Shown: in pieces, positions 24,900 to 36,852 of the stretch
Numbering within the stretch: the stretch's first letter is position 1
Layout of the letters: the number at the start of each line of letters is the position of its first letter
NCBI GenBank assembly: GCA_013180625.2
Contig: SNVD02010585.1
Location: forward strand, 372,001-436,000
Length of the DNA stretch: 64,000 nt
Direction: 5' to 3'
DNA from: Boswellia sacra
Taxonomy: Eukaryota > Streptophyta > Magnoliopsida > Sapindales > Burseraceae
Translations under genes and position numbers: made by a program
The notes under the pieces: model-generated
What the model was told of the DNA's origin: nothing
What the model saw: only the letters and a program-made list of their open reading frames with translations
Database searches by the model: none

Positions 24900-26300
24900 T
24901 TTGTAGCCTTAGTCAAGTGATTGGGCCTCACAACAATGTTGACTAGGTAGAAGAAGGATAAGTTTCCACAGCATCAGTGAAGTAATTGGGCCAGACAATA
25001 TTTTTGGATTGGTTGAATAGACATAAACTTCCACAGCATTAGTCAAGAAATTCGGCCCGACAATGATGTTGACGTGCCAAAATTAAGGGTAAGAATTTGG
25101 GTTATTTTCATATATCGAGTTATGATACGATAAAAATTAGTCTAATTTAAATTTGATTCGTTTATTATTTGTATTGAAAAAATTCAATCTGAATATAACC
25201 TGATTATTAAAAAGGTGATCCACGGATGACACGACACGATATATGAAAACAAATAATAAACGGGTTATTTTCGTGTTAGACACGAATGTGACTCGTTTAA
25301 CATGATTAACATAAAAATGACTCGTTTAACATGATTATGATACATTTAAATATTTGACACGTTTATAACATGTTTTACAGGTACGATTACAACATGTTTA
25401 AATGATTAACATAATTATGACACGAGTAAGTATTTCAATTTTCAGCCTATTTTAGTATTTTTAAATTAAAAAATAAATAATAAGAAAATATTTGAAATTC
25501 ATACATAATACAATAAAAAGTCTACTAAATATCAAGTTCCATACAAACTTATAATACAATTTAGCTTAAAAAAATCAATTGCATCTTTTTAACTCTTAAG
25601 TAACCTATAAAAAAATATGTAAAAAAAATTAAGGGTAGCTCAAGATCATATCAAAATTAATAATAATATAATATTAATATTAATAAAAATACAACCTTCA
25701 ATTTAAATATCTAACAAACATATAATGAATTTTAAAATTAATTTGTATTTATAATTGTGTCACTATAAAAATATTTATATCAATCCGTGTTAATCGTATT
25801 ATCATGTTTTATTACTGTTAATCGTGTCATAAATAGGTTTGTGTTATAAATGGGTTCATGTCATAAACAGATTCGTGTTATAAATGGGTTCACGTTACCC
25901 GCGGATGTAATCTCTCAATCCAAACACGACCCAATTATTAAACGGGTTAAAAATTTCAATCCGAACACAATTTAAACATAATTATGATAAACCCAAATCT
26001 CCTAATTTCTGTGTCGTATCATGTCGAATTCGCGGTTGGTGTCAAAAATTCTCACCCTAAGCTAGAATAGTGATAAATTTCCACAGCATTAGTCAAGTAA
26101 CTGGGCCCCACATTATTGTTGGTTTGGTAGAAAGGGGTAAATTTCCACAGCAGTAGTCAGGTATCTGACCCGACAATAATGTTGATCCGGTAGAATAGAG
26201 ATAAATTTCCACAACATTAGTCAAGTAATCGAGCCCCAAAATAAAGTTGATTTGGTAGAATAGTGAGAAATTTTCACAACTGTGGTCAGTAATTGGGCTG
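24900..26300. repeat. ~74 bp tandem array interrupted by a hAT element
   Basis: About seven diverged units share 'ttccacagcattagtcaagt', 'aattgggcccgacaat' and 'atgttgatttggtagaatag'. They occupy 24900-25083 and 26061-26300; one related unit sits near 24645. The array is split by the transposon at 25084-26060 and ends in a (gatata)n run at 26308-26335. Confidence 0.75.
25084..26060. mobile_element. Non-autonomous hAT-like element, 977 bp
   Basis: The left end, TAAGGGTAAGAATTTGGG, matches the complement of the right end, TTAGGGTGAGAATTTTTG. The flanking 8-mers gccaaaat (25076-25083) and gctagaat (26061-26068) are an 8 bp duplication with two mismatches, as expected for an old hAT insertion. 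The interior is rich in motifs such as cgtgttagacacgaa, acgggtt and tcgtgtcata, typical of this non-coding family. No transposase is encoded. Confidence 0.7.
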
Positions 26301-27133
26301 GCAGAATAGATATAGATATAGATATATATATATATAAGAAAATATTTCCATAACTTTTTGGGGTAAAAAACATAAGATTAACATTAAAAATTGATTGATT
26401 TCAAAGACGATGAATTTAAAAAGGCTTTCACGCTTAGGATATGTCGGAGAAGCACATGATAATCATTATTTAAATTCATTCAGTATAAAATATTAATGCA
26501 AAGGCCAAAAGCCCAAAGTAAGGCTTTAATGCATTTACAAAAGCAATATAAGCTCAATGAGAGCCGTTCGATTAGATTATTATATAACCCTCCCATCTGA
26601 CGGCCAAAAGCCCGCTGTGTGCAAGCAGCGGCTGCACTGTAGTACGGCCCCAAAAGTAAACATGCATTTACAAGTAAAAGAAAAATTAGGAATCAAGGTT
26701 CCAACTTTTCCTTTCTTTTCTCTATATACGTTCTGAACCATATTTTAAAAGTTCACTACTCAATTTAAATTAATATGATAAAAAATTTACTAATTAAATC
26801 ACTTTAATTAATCAAGAGATCATATATGAAAAATTAAACTATCCTAAAAGTCATATCATCGTATCTGAAGTAACAAACATTATTTCTAGGAAAAAAATCA
26901 TAATTGGTTCTCTCAAGAATCATATTAGTACCTGTAACGCATTTTAACTAGTTTTATTAACTGTTTCAATCCTAAATATCGTCAATGATGGCAGCAATGA
27001 ACATAATAAACTATGTTCCGTGAACTTTGGCCAACATTTTATCCTCTTTTCGCGAAGTTACTTTTGACCATAAATATAAAATACAAATAATTCATTGGCT
27101 TTTGTGACATACATTATAAATTGTTTTCTTGTG
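26301..27133. other. Upstream region of the CNL gene, no other gene seen
   Basis: AT-rich DNA with a GC-richer piece at 26560-26650. A TTGACC W-box core lies at 27064-27069. No product is recognised. Confidence 0.5.
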
Positions 27134-27341
27134 AACTCCATTTATGCCAATCTTCCATTCTTTTCGTGGACATGTTTTTGACCGTTACATGAAAATAAAA
27201 CTCCATTTATTCCAATCTTCCACTCTTTTCGTGGACATGTTTTTGACCGTTACATGAAATAAAACTACATTTATGCCAATCTTCCGTTCTTTTCGTGGAC
27301 ATGTTTTTGACCGTTACATGAAAACAAAACTCCATTTATTC
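27134..27341 (+). promoter_or_regulatory. W-box-bearing 65 bp minisatellite upstream of the CNL gene
   Basis: Three units (starting 27134, 27199, 27263) plus a partial fourth (27328) repeat 'aactccatttatgccaatct', then 'tccattcttttcgtggacat' and 'gtttttgaccgttacatgaa'. Each full unit has a TTGACC core at 27178-27183, 27243-27248 and 27307-27312. (T)TGAC(C/T) is the WRKY-binding W-box. A fourth core lies at 27064. The array ends 200 bp before the CNL start codon. Regulatory role is inferred, not shown. Confidence 0.6.
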
Positions 27342-27540
27342 ATTGGATTTCTATTGTATAGAGTAGATAAGAATAAGAAGCTCAACATTTTCACAACATA
27401 ATTAAGCACATAACGAAGCTCTCAATTTCCTTCTCGTTTTTCCTTACTTTTTGTGTGCCAAAGCTTTAAGATCTCAATTTCTTCTCTTTCGTCAACTCGC
27501 GAGTACTCGTTCATTACTATACCATCGGCTGTAAGAATTA

Positions 27541-30417
27541 ATGGCTGAACAAATTGTTTCTTCCCTCTGGGAGATGCTAATTTCCAGTACTATTGAAGAG
27601 ATTCAACAAGAGATAAAGTTAGTTGCAGGAGTCGACAATGGAGCAGAAAGACTTAGAAGACATCTTCAATATATCCAAGCTGTGCTCCGTGATGCAGAGG
27701 ACAAACCGGTGAAGGAGAGTGCTGTGAAACTTTGGTTAGATCAGCTCAAGTTCATATCCTACGACGTAGAAGATGTGTTGGATAGGTGGGACACTGCCAT
27801 GATGAAACTACGGATAGAGGGAGGTATTGAAAATGCTGCTCCAGTTCCTCAGAAGAAGGTAAGTTTCTTCTTCCCTTGCCATTGTTTTGGTGTCAAAGAA
27901 GTTGCTTTACGTCATAACATTGCCCAGAAGATAAAAGAAGTTAATGAAAGACTAAACGAAATTGCAAGAGAGAAAGATATGTATAATCTTAATTTGACCA
28001 GGACTGTTGATCAAACAATAGAGAGAATGCATACTACCTCCTTAATTGATGAGTCTGAGATATACGGTAGAGATGTTGAAAAGAGTATTTTGTTAAACAG
28101 GCTCGTGTGTGAAAGCAGTGATAGAAACTCACGTCCCTATGTCATCTCAATTGTGGGAATGGGTGGTATTGGAAAAACCATTCTTGCTCAAGTTGCATAC
28201 AATACTATTAAAAATAATTTTGATATAGCAATATGGGTTTGTGTTTCGAACCCTTTTGATCAGTTTAGGATTGCTAAAGCAATCATCAATGGTCTAGGCG
28301 TTCCTACTCCCAATTCAGAAGAGTTGGATACTTTTATGCGTTGTATATGTGCATCTATCACAAATAAGAAAATTTTTCTTGTTTTTGATGATGTATGGAC
28401 TGAAAACTATGAAAAATGGAAACCATTCGAACTTTGTCTAAATAGTAGTGCTCATGAGAGTAGAATTTTAATTACCACGCGTAAAGAGAATGTTGCACAT
28501 ATGATGAAATCACATGACATTATCACCATTAAAGAGTTGAGTGAAGAGTATTGTTGGTTACTGTTCACAGATATAGCGTTCTTTGCTAGGACAGAAAGGG
28601 AGTGTCAAAATTTAGAAGATATTGGTAGGAAAATAGTTCACAAGTGCAAGGGCTTGCCTCTTGCTGCAAAGACCATTGCAAGTCTTTTGAGATCTAAAAG
28701 AACTAGAGGAGAATGGCGACAAATTCTAAATAGTGAAATATGGAAGTTAGAAAATCTTGAAAAAGATATTTTTGAACCTCTGTTACTGAGTTATAATGAT
28801 TTACCATTCACAGTCAAACAATGCTTCTTATATTGCTCCATCTTTCCAAAAGGTTTCAGAATTAATAAAGATGACTTAATAAAATTATGGATGGCTCAAG
28901 GTTATCTAGGGTTTGATCCAAATAAGGAGTTGGAGAATATTGGTGAAGAGTTTTTTAACCATTTAGCGAGTCGATCATTCTTTCAAGAGTTTGGTAAAGA
29001 TGAAGATGGTAATATAATATCATGTAAGATGCATGATATAGTACATGATTTTGCTCAATTTCTTAGTAAGGATGAATATTTTACTAAAAATCTTTATAAT
29101 GATACCGAACCATTGACAGATTCATTGCAACAAGAGACAGTTCATCATTCAATGGTAACTGTCTCTAGAAGCAAATATCTTAACCTTACTTTTTCTTTCC
29201 GGAAGTTGCGTAGTCTCCTAATTTGCTTTCAACTTAACCTTTTAACAGTAGTCACGGTGCCACAACAGTTATTTGACAAATTAACTTGTTTAAGGGCTTT
29301 ACATATGGGACGCTATCTACTTCATGGTTCTTGGGAAGTAAAAAATATTCCAACTGGGATTGAAAAATTGATACATTTAAGGTATCTTAATTTATCCCAA
29401 CATAGTTTTAAAAAACTGCCTGAATCGTTGTGTGAATTATTCAATCTGCAGACTTTAGACATTTATAACTGTTATGCACTTGAGGAATTACCTCAAGGGA
29501 TGAGAAAATTAATAAATTTAAGACATTTATTAAATAACAAAACTCATTCACTCAGATACCTACCAAAAGGAATCGAGAGATTAACTTGTCTTCGAACATT
29601 AAGTGATTTTGTTGTGGGTAGTAGTGCTCATGATAGCCAAGCATGTTCTCTTAGATCTCTTAACAACCTTAACCATCTTTCTGGAAAGTTTACAATAAGA
29701 AGGTTGGGAAACCTGTTAGATGTGGGTGAAACTAAAGTATTTGTACTTGATAATAATGAAAACATCCTTAGCTTGGACTTAGATTTCACCACGGATGCAG
29801 ATTGTTTGGAAGGGTTAGGAGCAGCCATACATACAGATAAGAAGGATGAAACACTTCTTGAAGCCTTAAAACCACATCCGAATTTGGAGGAATTAAAAAT
29901 AGAATACTATAGGGGGAGCACTATTTGCCCTAGTTGGATGATCTCATTAAGCAATCTGAGGAAGTTAACTGTCAAGTGGTGTCAGAACTGTAAGCATCTA
30001 TTTCCTTTGGGAAAATTGCAATCCCTTGAATCACTGCAGTTTAATGGATGGATTGGTGGGAGTAGAGTAGGTAATGAGTTTTGGGGAATAGAAAGTGAAT
30101 GTTATGGCACATCTTCATCACTTAATTTCTTCCCTAGGTTAAAATATCTCAGTATATGCGGAACACAGTGGGAAGAGTGGAATTACGAGATTGCAAGGGA
30201 TAGAGAGACAAATATTATGATCATGCCAGATCTTGTTTCTTTGACAATTACTCATTCCTACAAGCTAAAGGCACTGCCAGACATTTTACTTCAATCGACG
30301 ACACTGAAGAAACTGTACATACATAAATGCACTCTTCTACAAGAACTTTACAAGAAAGAGACAGGATATGACTGGCCCAAGATCTCTCATATTCCTAACG
30401 TCATAATTAATGGATGA
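27541..30417 (+). CDS. CNL-type NB-ARC LRR disease resistance protein (RGA-like)
   Basis: Intronless 958-residue frame. Rx-type coiled coil at residues 1-150 with EDVLD at 77-81. NB-ARC: P-loop GMGGIGKT 206-213, kinase-2 LVFDDVW 280-286, RNBS-B RILITTR 308-314, GLPLA 371-375, RNBS-D CFLYCSIFPKG 428-438 and MHD 497-499. LRRs run from about 530 to 930 (LPESLCELFNLQTLDI, LPQGMRKLINLRHL). The length is normal for the family, and all nucleotide-binding motifs are present. Kinase-2 reads VFDD rather than the common VLDD. Such proteins are intracellular receptors that exchange ADP for ATP on sensing pathogen effectors. The start is supported by a good context (taATGGCT) and by homology to the paralogue at 63433. 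W-boxes upstream suggest WRKY control. It appears functional; no recognised effector. Confidence 0.95.
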   Translation: MAEQIVSSLWEMLISSTIEEIQQEIKLVAGVDNGAERLRRHLQYIQAVLRDAEDKPVKESAVKLWLDQLKFISYDVEDVLDRWDTAMMKLRIEGGIENAAPVPQKKVSFFFPCHCFGVKEVALRHNIAQKIKEVNERLNEIAREKDMYNLNLTRTVDQTIERMHTTSLIDESEIYGRDVEKSILLNRLVCESSDRNSRPYVISIVGMGGIGKTILAQVAYNTIKNNFDIAIWVCVSNPFDQFRIAKAIINGLGVPTPNSEELDTFMRCICASITNKKIFLVFDDVWTENYEKWKPFELCLNSSAHESRILITTRKENVAHMMKSHDIITIKELSEEYCWLLFTDIAFFARTERECQNLEDIGRKIVHKCKGLPLAAKTIASLLRSKRTRGEWRQILNSEIWKLENLEKDIFEPLLLSYNDLPFTVKQCFLYCSIFPKGFRINKDDLIKLWMAQGYLGFDPNKELENIGEEFFNHLASRSFFQEFGKDEDGNIISCKMHDIVHDFAQFLSKDEYFTKNLYNDTEPLTDSLQQETVHHSMVTVSRSKYLNLTFSFRKLRSLLICFQLNLLTVVTVPQQLFDKLTCLRALHMGRYLLHGSWEVKNIPTGIEKLIHLRYLNLSQHSFKKLPESLCELFNLQTLDIYNCYALEELPQGMRKLINLRHLLNNKTHSLRYLPKGIERLTCLRTLSDFVVGSSAHDSQACSLRSLNNLNHLSGKFTIRRLGNLLDVGETKVFVLDNNENILSLDLDFTTDADCLEGLGAAIHTDKKDETLLEALKPHPNLEELKIEYYRGSTICPSWMISLSNLRKLTVKWCQNCKHLFPLGKLQSLESLQFNGWIGGSRVGNEFWGIESECYGTSSSLNFFPRLKYLSICGTQWEEWNYEIARDRETNIMIMPDLVSLTITHSYKLKALPDILLQSTTLKKLYIHKCTLLQELYKKETGYDWPKISHIPNVIING

Positions 30418-30420
30418 TTG

Positions 30421-32034
30421 AATTCACATACAGCAGCAGGTACCATTGACCCAAAGGTATATCTATATCTTTTCTCCTCTGCTCTAAATCATTGTTGTCC
30501 TAATCAATTATTGTTTAAAAATTGAATATTCTTTAATCAATTATTTCAATAATTTTTGTCCTAATCATATATTCTCTAATACTAATTTTGTGTTAAATCA
30601 TTGAATATATTTAACACCAAATTTTATATCATGTTATTATTTGGAAGAAGCAACAGTTTTCAATCTTTTCAAATTATTTGGAACAACCAATTTCTGATTG
30701 AATATTCCTTTTGCGATTTAAATTCTAGTTACTAATTTAAGTATGTTAAGTGGGTCGCATCTTTACCAAAATTTGTCTAAAAAATTTCCAGGCGAAAATT
30801 ATGCAACAGTATTTTTACTATATATTTTGCGGATGAGTGGGTTGAAGTTCGTTTAATACGATGAAATGTCGAGTTTATGTTTCTTTTCGTCCGCCAGAAA
30901 TTTATATGAAATATGAAAGCATCAATTGGCGTTTTTTAATGCCTTTTATCCATGTTCTGTATCAAATGATATATTGTCAATAATTATCTTGAATAAATAT
31001 TACAGGACCAAAAACAATTTCGTTGTCAAAAGTGGTTTTAATTCCTTGTGGATCTATGAAGTGAACAGCGGAATGCGTTCTGCTGGAGAAGAGAGGAGGA
31101 TTTGCAGCACCGTTTTTATTTTACTGGTATGAATTTCTTTTTAAGCCCCTCTGTTTTATCTTTATTTCTACTGGTGATAAGGTTTTTGAGAAACATGACT
31201 CTAATCTATCAAGTTAAACAATTGATGGTGGGGAATGACAGGAGCCAGAAACTTTTGCGAGGAGGGACAACGATGAGTTATAATCAAATAAAAGCAATTT
31301 AACCGAAAAATCATAATTATATAAATTCATAAAATATTTAATAACTTACTATTGTATAATATTAAACAATTTCTATGTTAAAAGATTTGTTGAAAGATAG
31401 TGTCATTATGTTTTAGCCAATTATTTAATCTTGATTAAGGATTATAATTCTTCATATATGATTTTACAACTAATTATTTAAAATATTTTTAATTACAATA
31501 TCAATTCTGATACTAAAATCATAAAATGATAAACACTATAACATGACATATGGTATTATATTTTATTTATTATTGATAATTATATTCAATAAGTTTACAA
31601 TTATATAATACAAACTAATTCGAATACTGGGCAAGACAGAAATTAACATGCCCATTTAAGAGACACAAGTTTGGCAAAATCAAGTTTGTTTACCCAAAGG
31701 TAACTCTTGCTAAGTTATTTTGTTCTCTTTTAGCTAATTTAAACCAGGCATTAGGCAAAGAATTGTTGTGGCAAAAGTTCATGTTTTACCTGAGTTTAGT
31801 TGATACAAATGGAATCATGTATTGTAATTGTAATTTAATATAAATTAGAATAATGAGTTGCATTCATTTATACCAAAGCGCATGTATCTGTGGCTCTCTT
31901 TCTGAAACAAGTACTACGTATTTTTCAATAGCATATCCACGACTGAGAGCAAAGACCTAGACTCAAGTCAGTCTTCACTCATCAGACCAAAAAAATGTCA
32001 GATAATTTTTTTCCTTTTTAAGTTCTCTTACTAG
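30421..32034. other. Intergenic DNA with short duplicated segments
   Basis: No gene accepted. The stretch 31061-31180 (ggaatgcgttctgctggaga ... ctgttttatctttatttcta) reappears at about 32370-32510. The stretch 31670-31770 (ctcttgctaagttatttt, tttagctaatttaaacc) reappears at about 33515-33615. These show that segments between the CNL gene and the DAK locus were duplicated. Confidence 0.5.
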
Positions 32035-32345
32035 CTGGCCTACTGCCTTGTCTAACAACTCCTTAAATTTAGGGGATGAAGCACTTGAAGATTCCACTAC
32101 TGCAGTCCGCAATACCAAACATTGTTAGATGCCCTGATTCCAGCCGCAGCAGCTTGTTAGGAGGTTAATTACTATAATAACGATGATCATAAGCTGCATT
32201 TTGCTTTTGCAGCAGATTTTGCTGTCTTATTTTGTCCTCAAATTTTATTATGCAATCAGAGGTTAATTCCTGGTGAGATCATTTGACTCCCTTTGTTATC
32301 GTCTCAAGTAGCATGGAGTCGAGCTGAGTCAATTTAACACAGCTT
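32035..32345 (+). pseudogene. Relic of a second DAK copy (DhaL-domain exons)
   Basis: 32051-32160 aligns with the DAK exon at 44439-44548 (both contain tgttagatgc, ctgattccag). 32264-32340 aligns with the interrupted exon at 44635-45214. The intron between them aligns too (cttattttgtcctcaaatt). Stops and deletions show it is dead. At the place where the other copy has a hAT MITE this relic has an uninterrupted sequence (gcatggagtcgagctgagtc), i.e. an empty site. Confidence 0.7.
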
Positions 32346-34600
32346 TTATGTCTTGTGGCTCTCAAGAGAGAGTGTATCGGAATGTGTCCTGCTGGAGAAA
32401 AGAATAGGATTCCAATAACATTGTTTACGTATGTTAGCTCTTGGAGTTTTTGGTATGATTTTGCTCTTCAGCTCTCTGTTTTATCTTTATTTTCTTGGTG
32501 ATAAGGTTTTCACAAAGCTTGTGGCAGTTATCTATATGAACGTCTTTTTTCTACGGGATTTATTTCGGGCTATTGAGAACATTTACTATATTAATTTTTT
32601 TTTTCAAATGTTAAATATGTTAGAAAAATTATCAAAATCAACTGTAAGAGATGCATATTATATATGTGATCTTTGGAAGGGTTATGTCTAGTGGAAGAGA
32701 TACTAAATTGGAATAGACTTGTATTTTGGAAAGGATATGTATTTTGAATGGTTTTGCTTCATTTTGAACCATTGATTTAAATTTAAATCTAACGGTTATA
32801 AATGAAGTGAAATGAGAATGGTTGCAACCTAAGTGAATGAGTGAGAGAAATCTCTGAATAAGTTCGTTCATAAGCCATTTTACTTATCCAATATTATTCC
32901 TTCTTCTGAAGATAAAGTGTCTTTCTTACAACTTCTTTTTCTCCTTCATTTTCTAAACACTTTTTTGCATAAAACCAAGTATTCTATTTACCTGTAGAAA
33001 TAGAATATTTATTCTTGGTAAGCTTATACAATATAAGATTATATAGGTTTACTTTCATCAGTACATAATGAAAGTAAATAACTAGTGCTTCATTGTATCC
33101 TAGAGGCGTATTTGCAAACCCAAGCGGATCACACAATTGGTAGAGACAATTAATGTCTTGACATTTGTAATGTGCCTTGAAGCTTACCAACTTCTTTATT
33201 GTTTTTTTCTACGTAAATTTTACTATTGTAAACACGTTTTTCTATTTAATAAAATTTCTCCGTACATTTATTTTCTCCAACGAAATACCTGCAATTTACC
33301 CACCTTGTGAGGCTTTTTGGGGGTCCTTTTGGAAGCAAATTCAATTTGGGAGATCCCTTTATGGCTCTTTGACATGTGTTTTGCTATCATCCCTGGGTAT
33401 TAGCTTGTTAGCAGAACCTGATTTTAATGTTTCTATTTGATGCAGTGAAGCTCTGAATTTCACGTTCCACAAATTTCTTTAAGAATCAAATTTCAAAAGG
33501 TGATGTATGAGACAGGCTTGGCAGAATTAAGTTTCTTACACATTCCCTATTTTCCACCAAAATGTAGCTCTTGCTAAGTTATTTTTCTCTCTTCTAGCTA
33601 ATTTAAACCGGACATCAAATTCGGCTAACAGAGGAGTGAGTCGTGCTGGAAGATAAAGGAGTGTCTACCATTAAGAAAATTGTAAAGACAAAGGTAACCA
33701 TGTGACTCTCTTGGTTACCATGATGAATGTAAAGAGTCTAATATCAAATGAATATTTATCTTTTTTTTTTTTTGATTATTCGGCTAGCCAGGGGATTTAA
33801 TGCTTAATTAACTTAGTGGTTTTACCGGTTCAAGTTTGATCGCAGGGTTATATGTGGCTGCTGAATTTCTGGAACCTGCTGATTCTTATTTGTTAAAGAA
33901 GTAATTGGTTCAATATCGAGTTTGAGACTATAGCAATTTGGTAGTTCATTTTCGGAGGAAATTCTATTAAAGTTTAACAGCTAGGCCTGTTGGTTATCAA
34001 GACAATCACTGAACAACTTTACAAGATAAATTAGTGGAAACGTTAGGAGGAGTTAGTCTTGTTTGCAACTGGGAATTGGGTCAGGATATCTAACTCTGAA
34101 GTTTTGTTTTCTTTACGAGCTTCATTCTTAAGTCCGAGAAAACTTTCTTCTAGGTCTGTAATAATAAAGTTCATAGTGAAATTTCTTTTGGGAGCCAGTA
34201 AAGTAGATGTAGGCTAATCCAGTCGAACCACTATAAATCTCTGGTGTCATCTTCATTTTCTAATCTCTTTTTGCATGTATGGAGTCTTAATTTCTACAGT
34301 ATATGCTAATGACTTTCTGGTTCAATTAACGGAACCTTGCAGCTGCTTTACTCGAGTGTTAATCTTATGGTTGCTGCAATGCGTTGCCTTTTGTTGAGGG
34401 ACTGCCTTGAAGGTGAACACTGGTGATGAAATTTCTATTTAATTCTTTTCTAATGCTCTAGATAATATCTGTTCTTTGTATGGTCTAATTACATGGCTTT
34501 TCAACTGTGTGTGTGTGTATAGATATTAAATCAAATAGAAAATCACTTGAGTGCTAGATTGTTTGACCATGCTTTTCTGTGATTAGGATCACTGACTTAA
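32346..34600. other. Intergenic DNA, no intact gene
   Basis: Contains the second members of the short duplications described near 31061 and 31670. It presumably also held the 5' exons of the DAK gene, but no N-terminal DhaK exon is recognisable. Short ORFs here (e.g. 32431, 33177) lack family features. Confidence 0.45.
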
Positions 34601-35615
34601 TCTGATTATCAAATTGGACCTTATGGAGATTTATTGTTCTGTTAATGATATATATGATACAGGAGGTGGCAGCGGACACGAGCCAGCACATGCTGGATTT
34701 GTGGGAGAAGGGATGCTGACAGCTGCGATCTGTGGAGATATTTTTTATTCTCTCCCAGTCAATATTAGCTGTATCGGTTATTTGTGTCTTATTCTTTTAT
34801 TCTTTTTATATGCTTAGCTAGTGTCCTATCAATTTTTTTTTTTTTCTTTCCATTTGCAGATTGTTATTGTTGGAGATGATTGTGCATGGCCTCCACCTCG
34901 AGGCATAGCTGGGCGAAGACGGTTGGCTGGGACTATTCTTGTTCACAAGGTTCTCTCTCTTCCTCTCCCTCCCCCCTGCATCTATAAAAGGAGCTTGGTT
35001 GCATGTGCATTTGCTTTCATGCCAGGCTTTTTGTCCTGTTCTTCGCTTTTGGAAAGTCATCCTTCCCTTAGTTTTCACATCTCTTTGATTTCAAAGCAAG
35101 CTTTTATTGTGAACTTATTAATTTCATCATTTATCTTTATATGAAGTTGTTTTAGTGTCCATATGCTGTATCCTTTCATGTAAATGCAAAATGCTCTTAC
35201 AATAAATTTATTGCTGGTTTATGCATGCAGAATTGGGTCCAGGCAAAACGGAACTTGATCTTGGAATTGTAATTTAACTTTTAAAAGGGAACATAGTTTT
35301 TGATAATGATTCTAGTGCATATGAAATTTCTTTTATATATTTTTAGCAATTTCAGTTCGTTTGGAATCAATGAAGTTCATTCAGTCAGCAGTTTGGATTT
35401 GTCTAGATTATATCTTAAGTTGATTGCTTCTGATGTTGTCCACTTTGTTTAGTAGCTAGACATGGTGGTGTAATTATTTACTTTGTTTAGTAATTAATAT
35501 ATAATTAAGAATGCTTTTGTTTTCAGCATGGTGAAACTCGTGCTGCTGTGGCGGACCTTCAGCCTGCAGACATGGTTGTTTCTCATGTGCTAAAGCGGAT
35601 ATTATCGACGGTATG

Positions 35616-36065
35616 TGTGAAGTGGGTGAAGGCATTTTTGCCTTTCACCCAATCCCACATCGGTGGGAAACAAAATCTAAGTGGGGATGCTAGGCTATAT
35701 AATAAAGCCTCCTCCTCCCATTACACTTGTACCAAGCTTATGTATTAAGCTTTTCTCTTCTTCCTCTCTTGTAATCTCCTCCATTTTAATTGTGAGAGAG
35801 ATTGTAACATTTTTCTTCATAGTGAAATATTTTCGGTTTTGTCCTGTGGAGATTTTCTTCAAATTGAGGGTTTTACCACGTTAAATATTTGTGCCTTTAT
35901 TTTCTTTATTGCCTTTAATTTATTTACTGTGGTAAGGCTGAGCTGTCCAAGTTATCTATTTTATTTATTGTGGAAGGCAGTGCCACCCAAATTGTTATTT
36001 CTAATATAACAATTTGTTTCTTGTCTTTTATTTGAGCTGCGGTGGGAGTATTCGTTCTCCGAACA
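35616..36065 (+). repeat. 5' LTR of the Tork-like copia element
   Basis: 450 bp from TGTGAAGTGGG to CTCCGAACA. It contains a TATA-like ctatataataaagcc near 35694 that may be its promoter. The primer-binding site follows one base later. Confidence 0.85.
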
Positions 36066-36066
36066 G

Positions 36067-36079
36067 TGGTATCAGAGCC
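36067..36079 (+). other. tRNA-iMet primer-binding site
   Basis: TGGTATCAGAGCC directly inside the 5' LTR, the standard copia site. A second related string (gtggtatcagagt) at 36532 probably is chance or an internal duplication. Confidence 0.85.
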
Positions 36080-36852
36080 TAGGCCCAGATTTAGCCAGGA
36101 GAATACGTGATGAAAATTCTCAGACCCAAACAAAAAGGTGGTGAGCCCCTGGATCCGTGGTTGAGCTCTATTTGGAGACAAAGATAGAAGCAAGCTCTCG
36201 AGGTAGGAAGGCAGCCTCGATGAAGCAGATGGCTCTCGAGGTAGACCAAGGCCTCGATGAAGCATACAAATGAATAATCATTTGTGGGGAGGCTCGGGAA
36301 GAAAAAATGGTCTTTTGTTTGAGGGGGGGATTGTTGGGTGTGCAACCAAAATCCCACATTGGCTAGACATGGGAAAAATCATGGGTATATAAATGTGGAC
36401 AAGCATTCCATTGGTATGAGTCCTTTTGGGTAGAATTCAAAAGCAAATCCATGAGGGCCCAAGGCTTGGGCCCAAAGTGGACAATATCATACCAATGTGG
36501 AGTTTTGGGCTGTCCATGGTAACCCTACAAGTGGTATCAGAGTAAGGTTGCGAAGGCAAAGTCAAGGGTTAGGGCAGTGAGTGGTTACTTGTATGGTTAT
36601 ATACATGTCTAGGAAGTTTTGTCAAAAAGACGATAAGAGTCTAAGGAGACTGGGTTTTAAGTGGGACCGCTTGTGACCCCTCCAGTGTTTCCTGGAAGCT
36701 TTCCTGGTGTATATTAAATCGTACTAGCACTTACTACTATTCTTGGTTACTGTTTAGCAGTGGTGTATGTATACGAATACTATTACTGTTCACGTATACG
36801 ATATTATTCAAGGATATTGTTCACATATACGGTACTGTTCACTGCAAGACAA

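Noticed and set aside
30926..31302. Two short ORFs after the CNL gene considered as an additional exon
   Set aside because: No NLR-like motif; the CNL frame ends naturally at 30417 and the segment is part of a duplicated non-coding block.
36532..36545. Second primer-binding-like string gtggtatcagagt
   Set aside because: Not next to an LTR end; the true site is at 36067.
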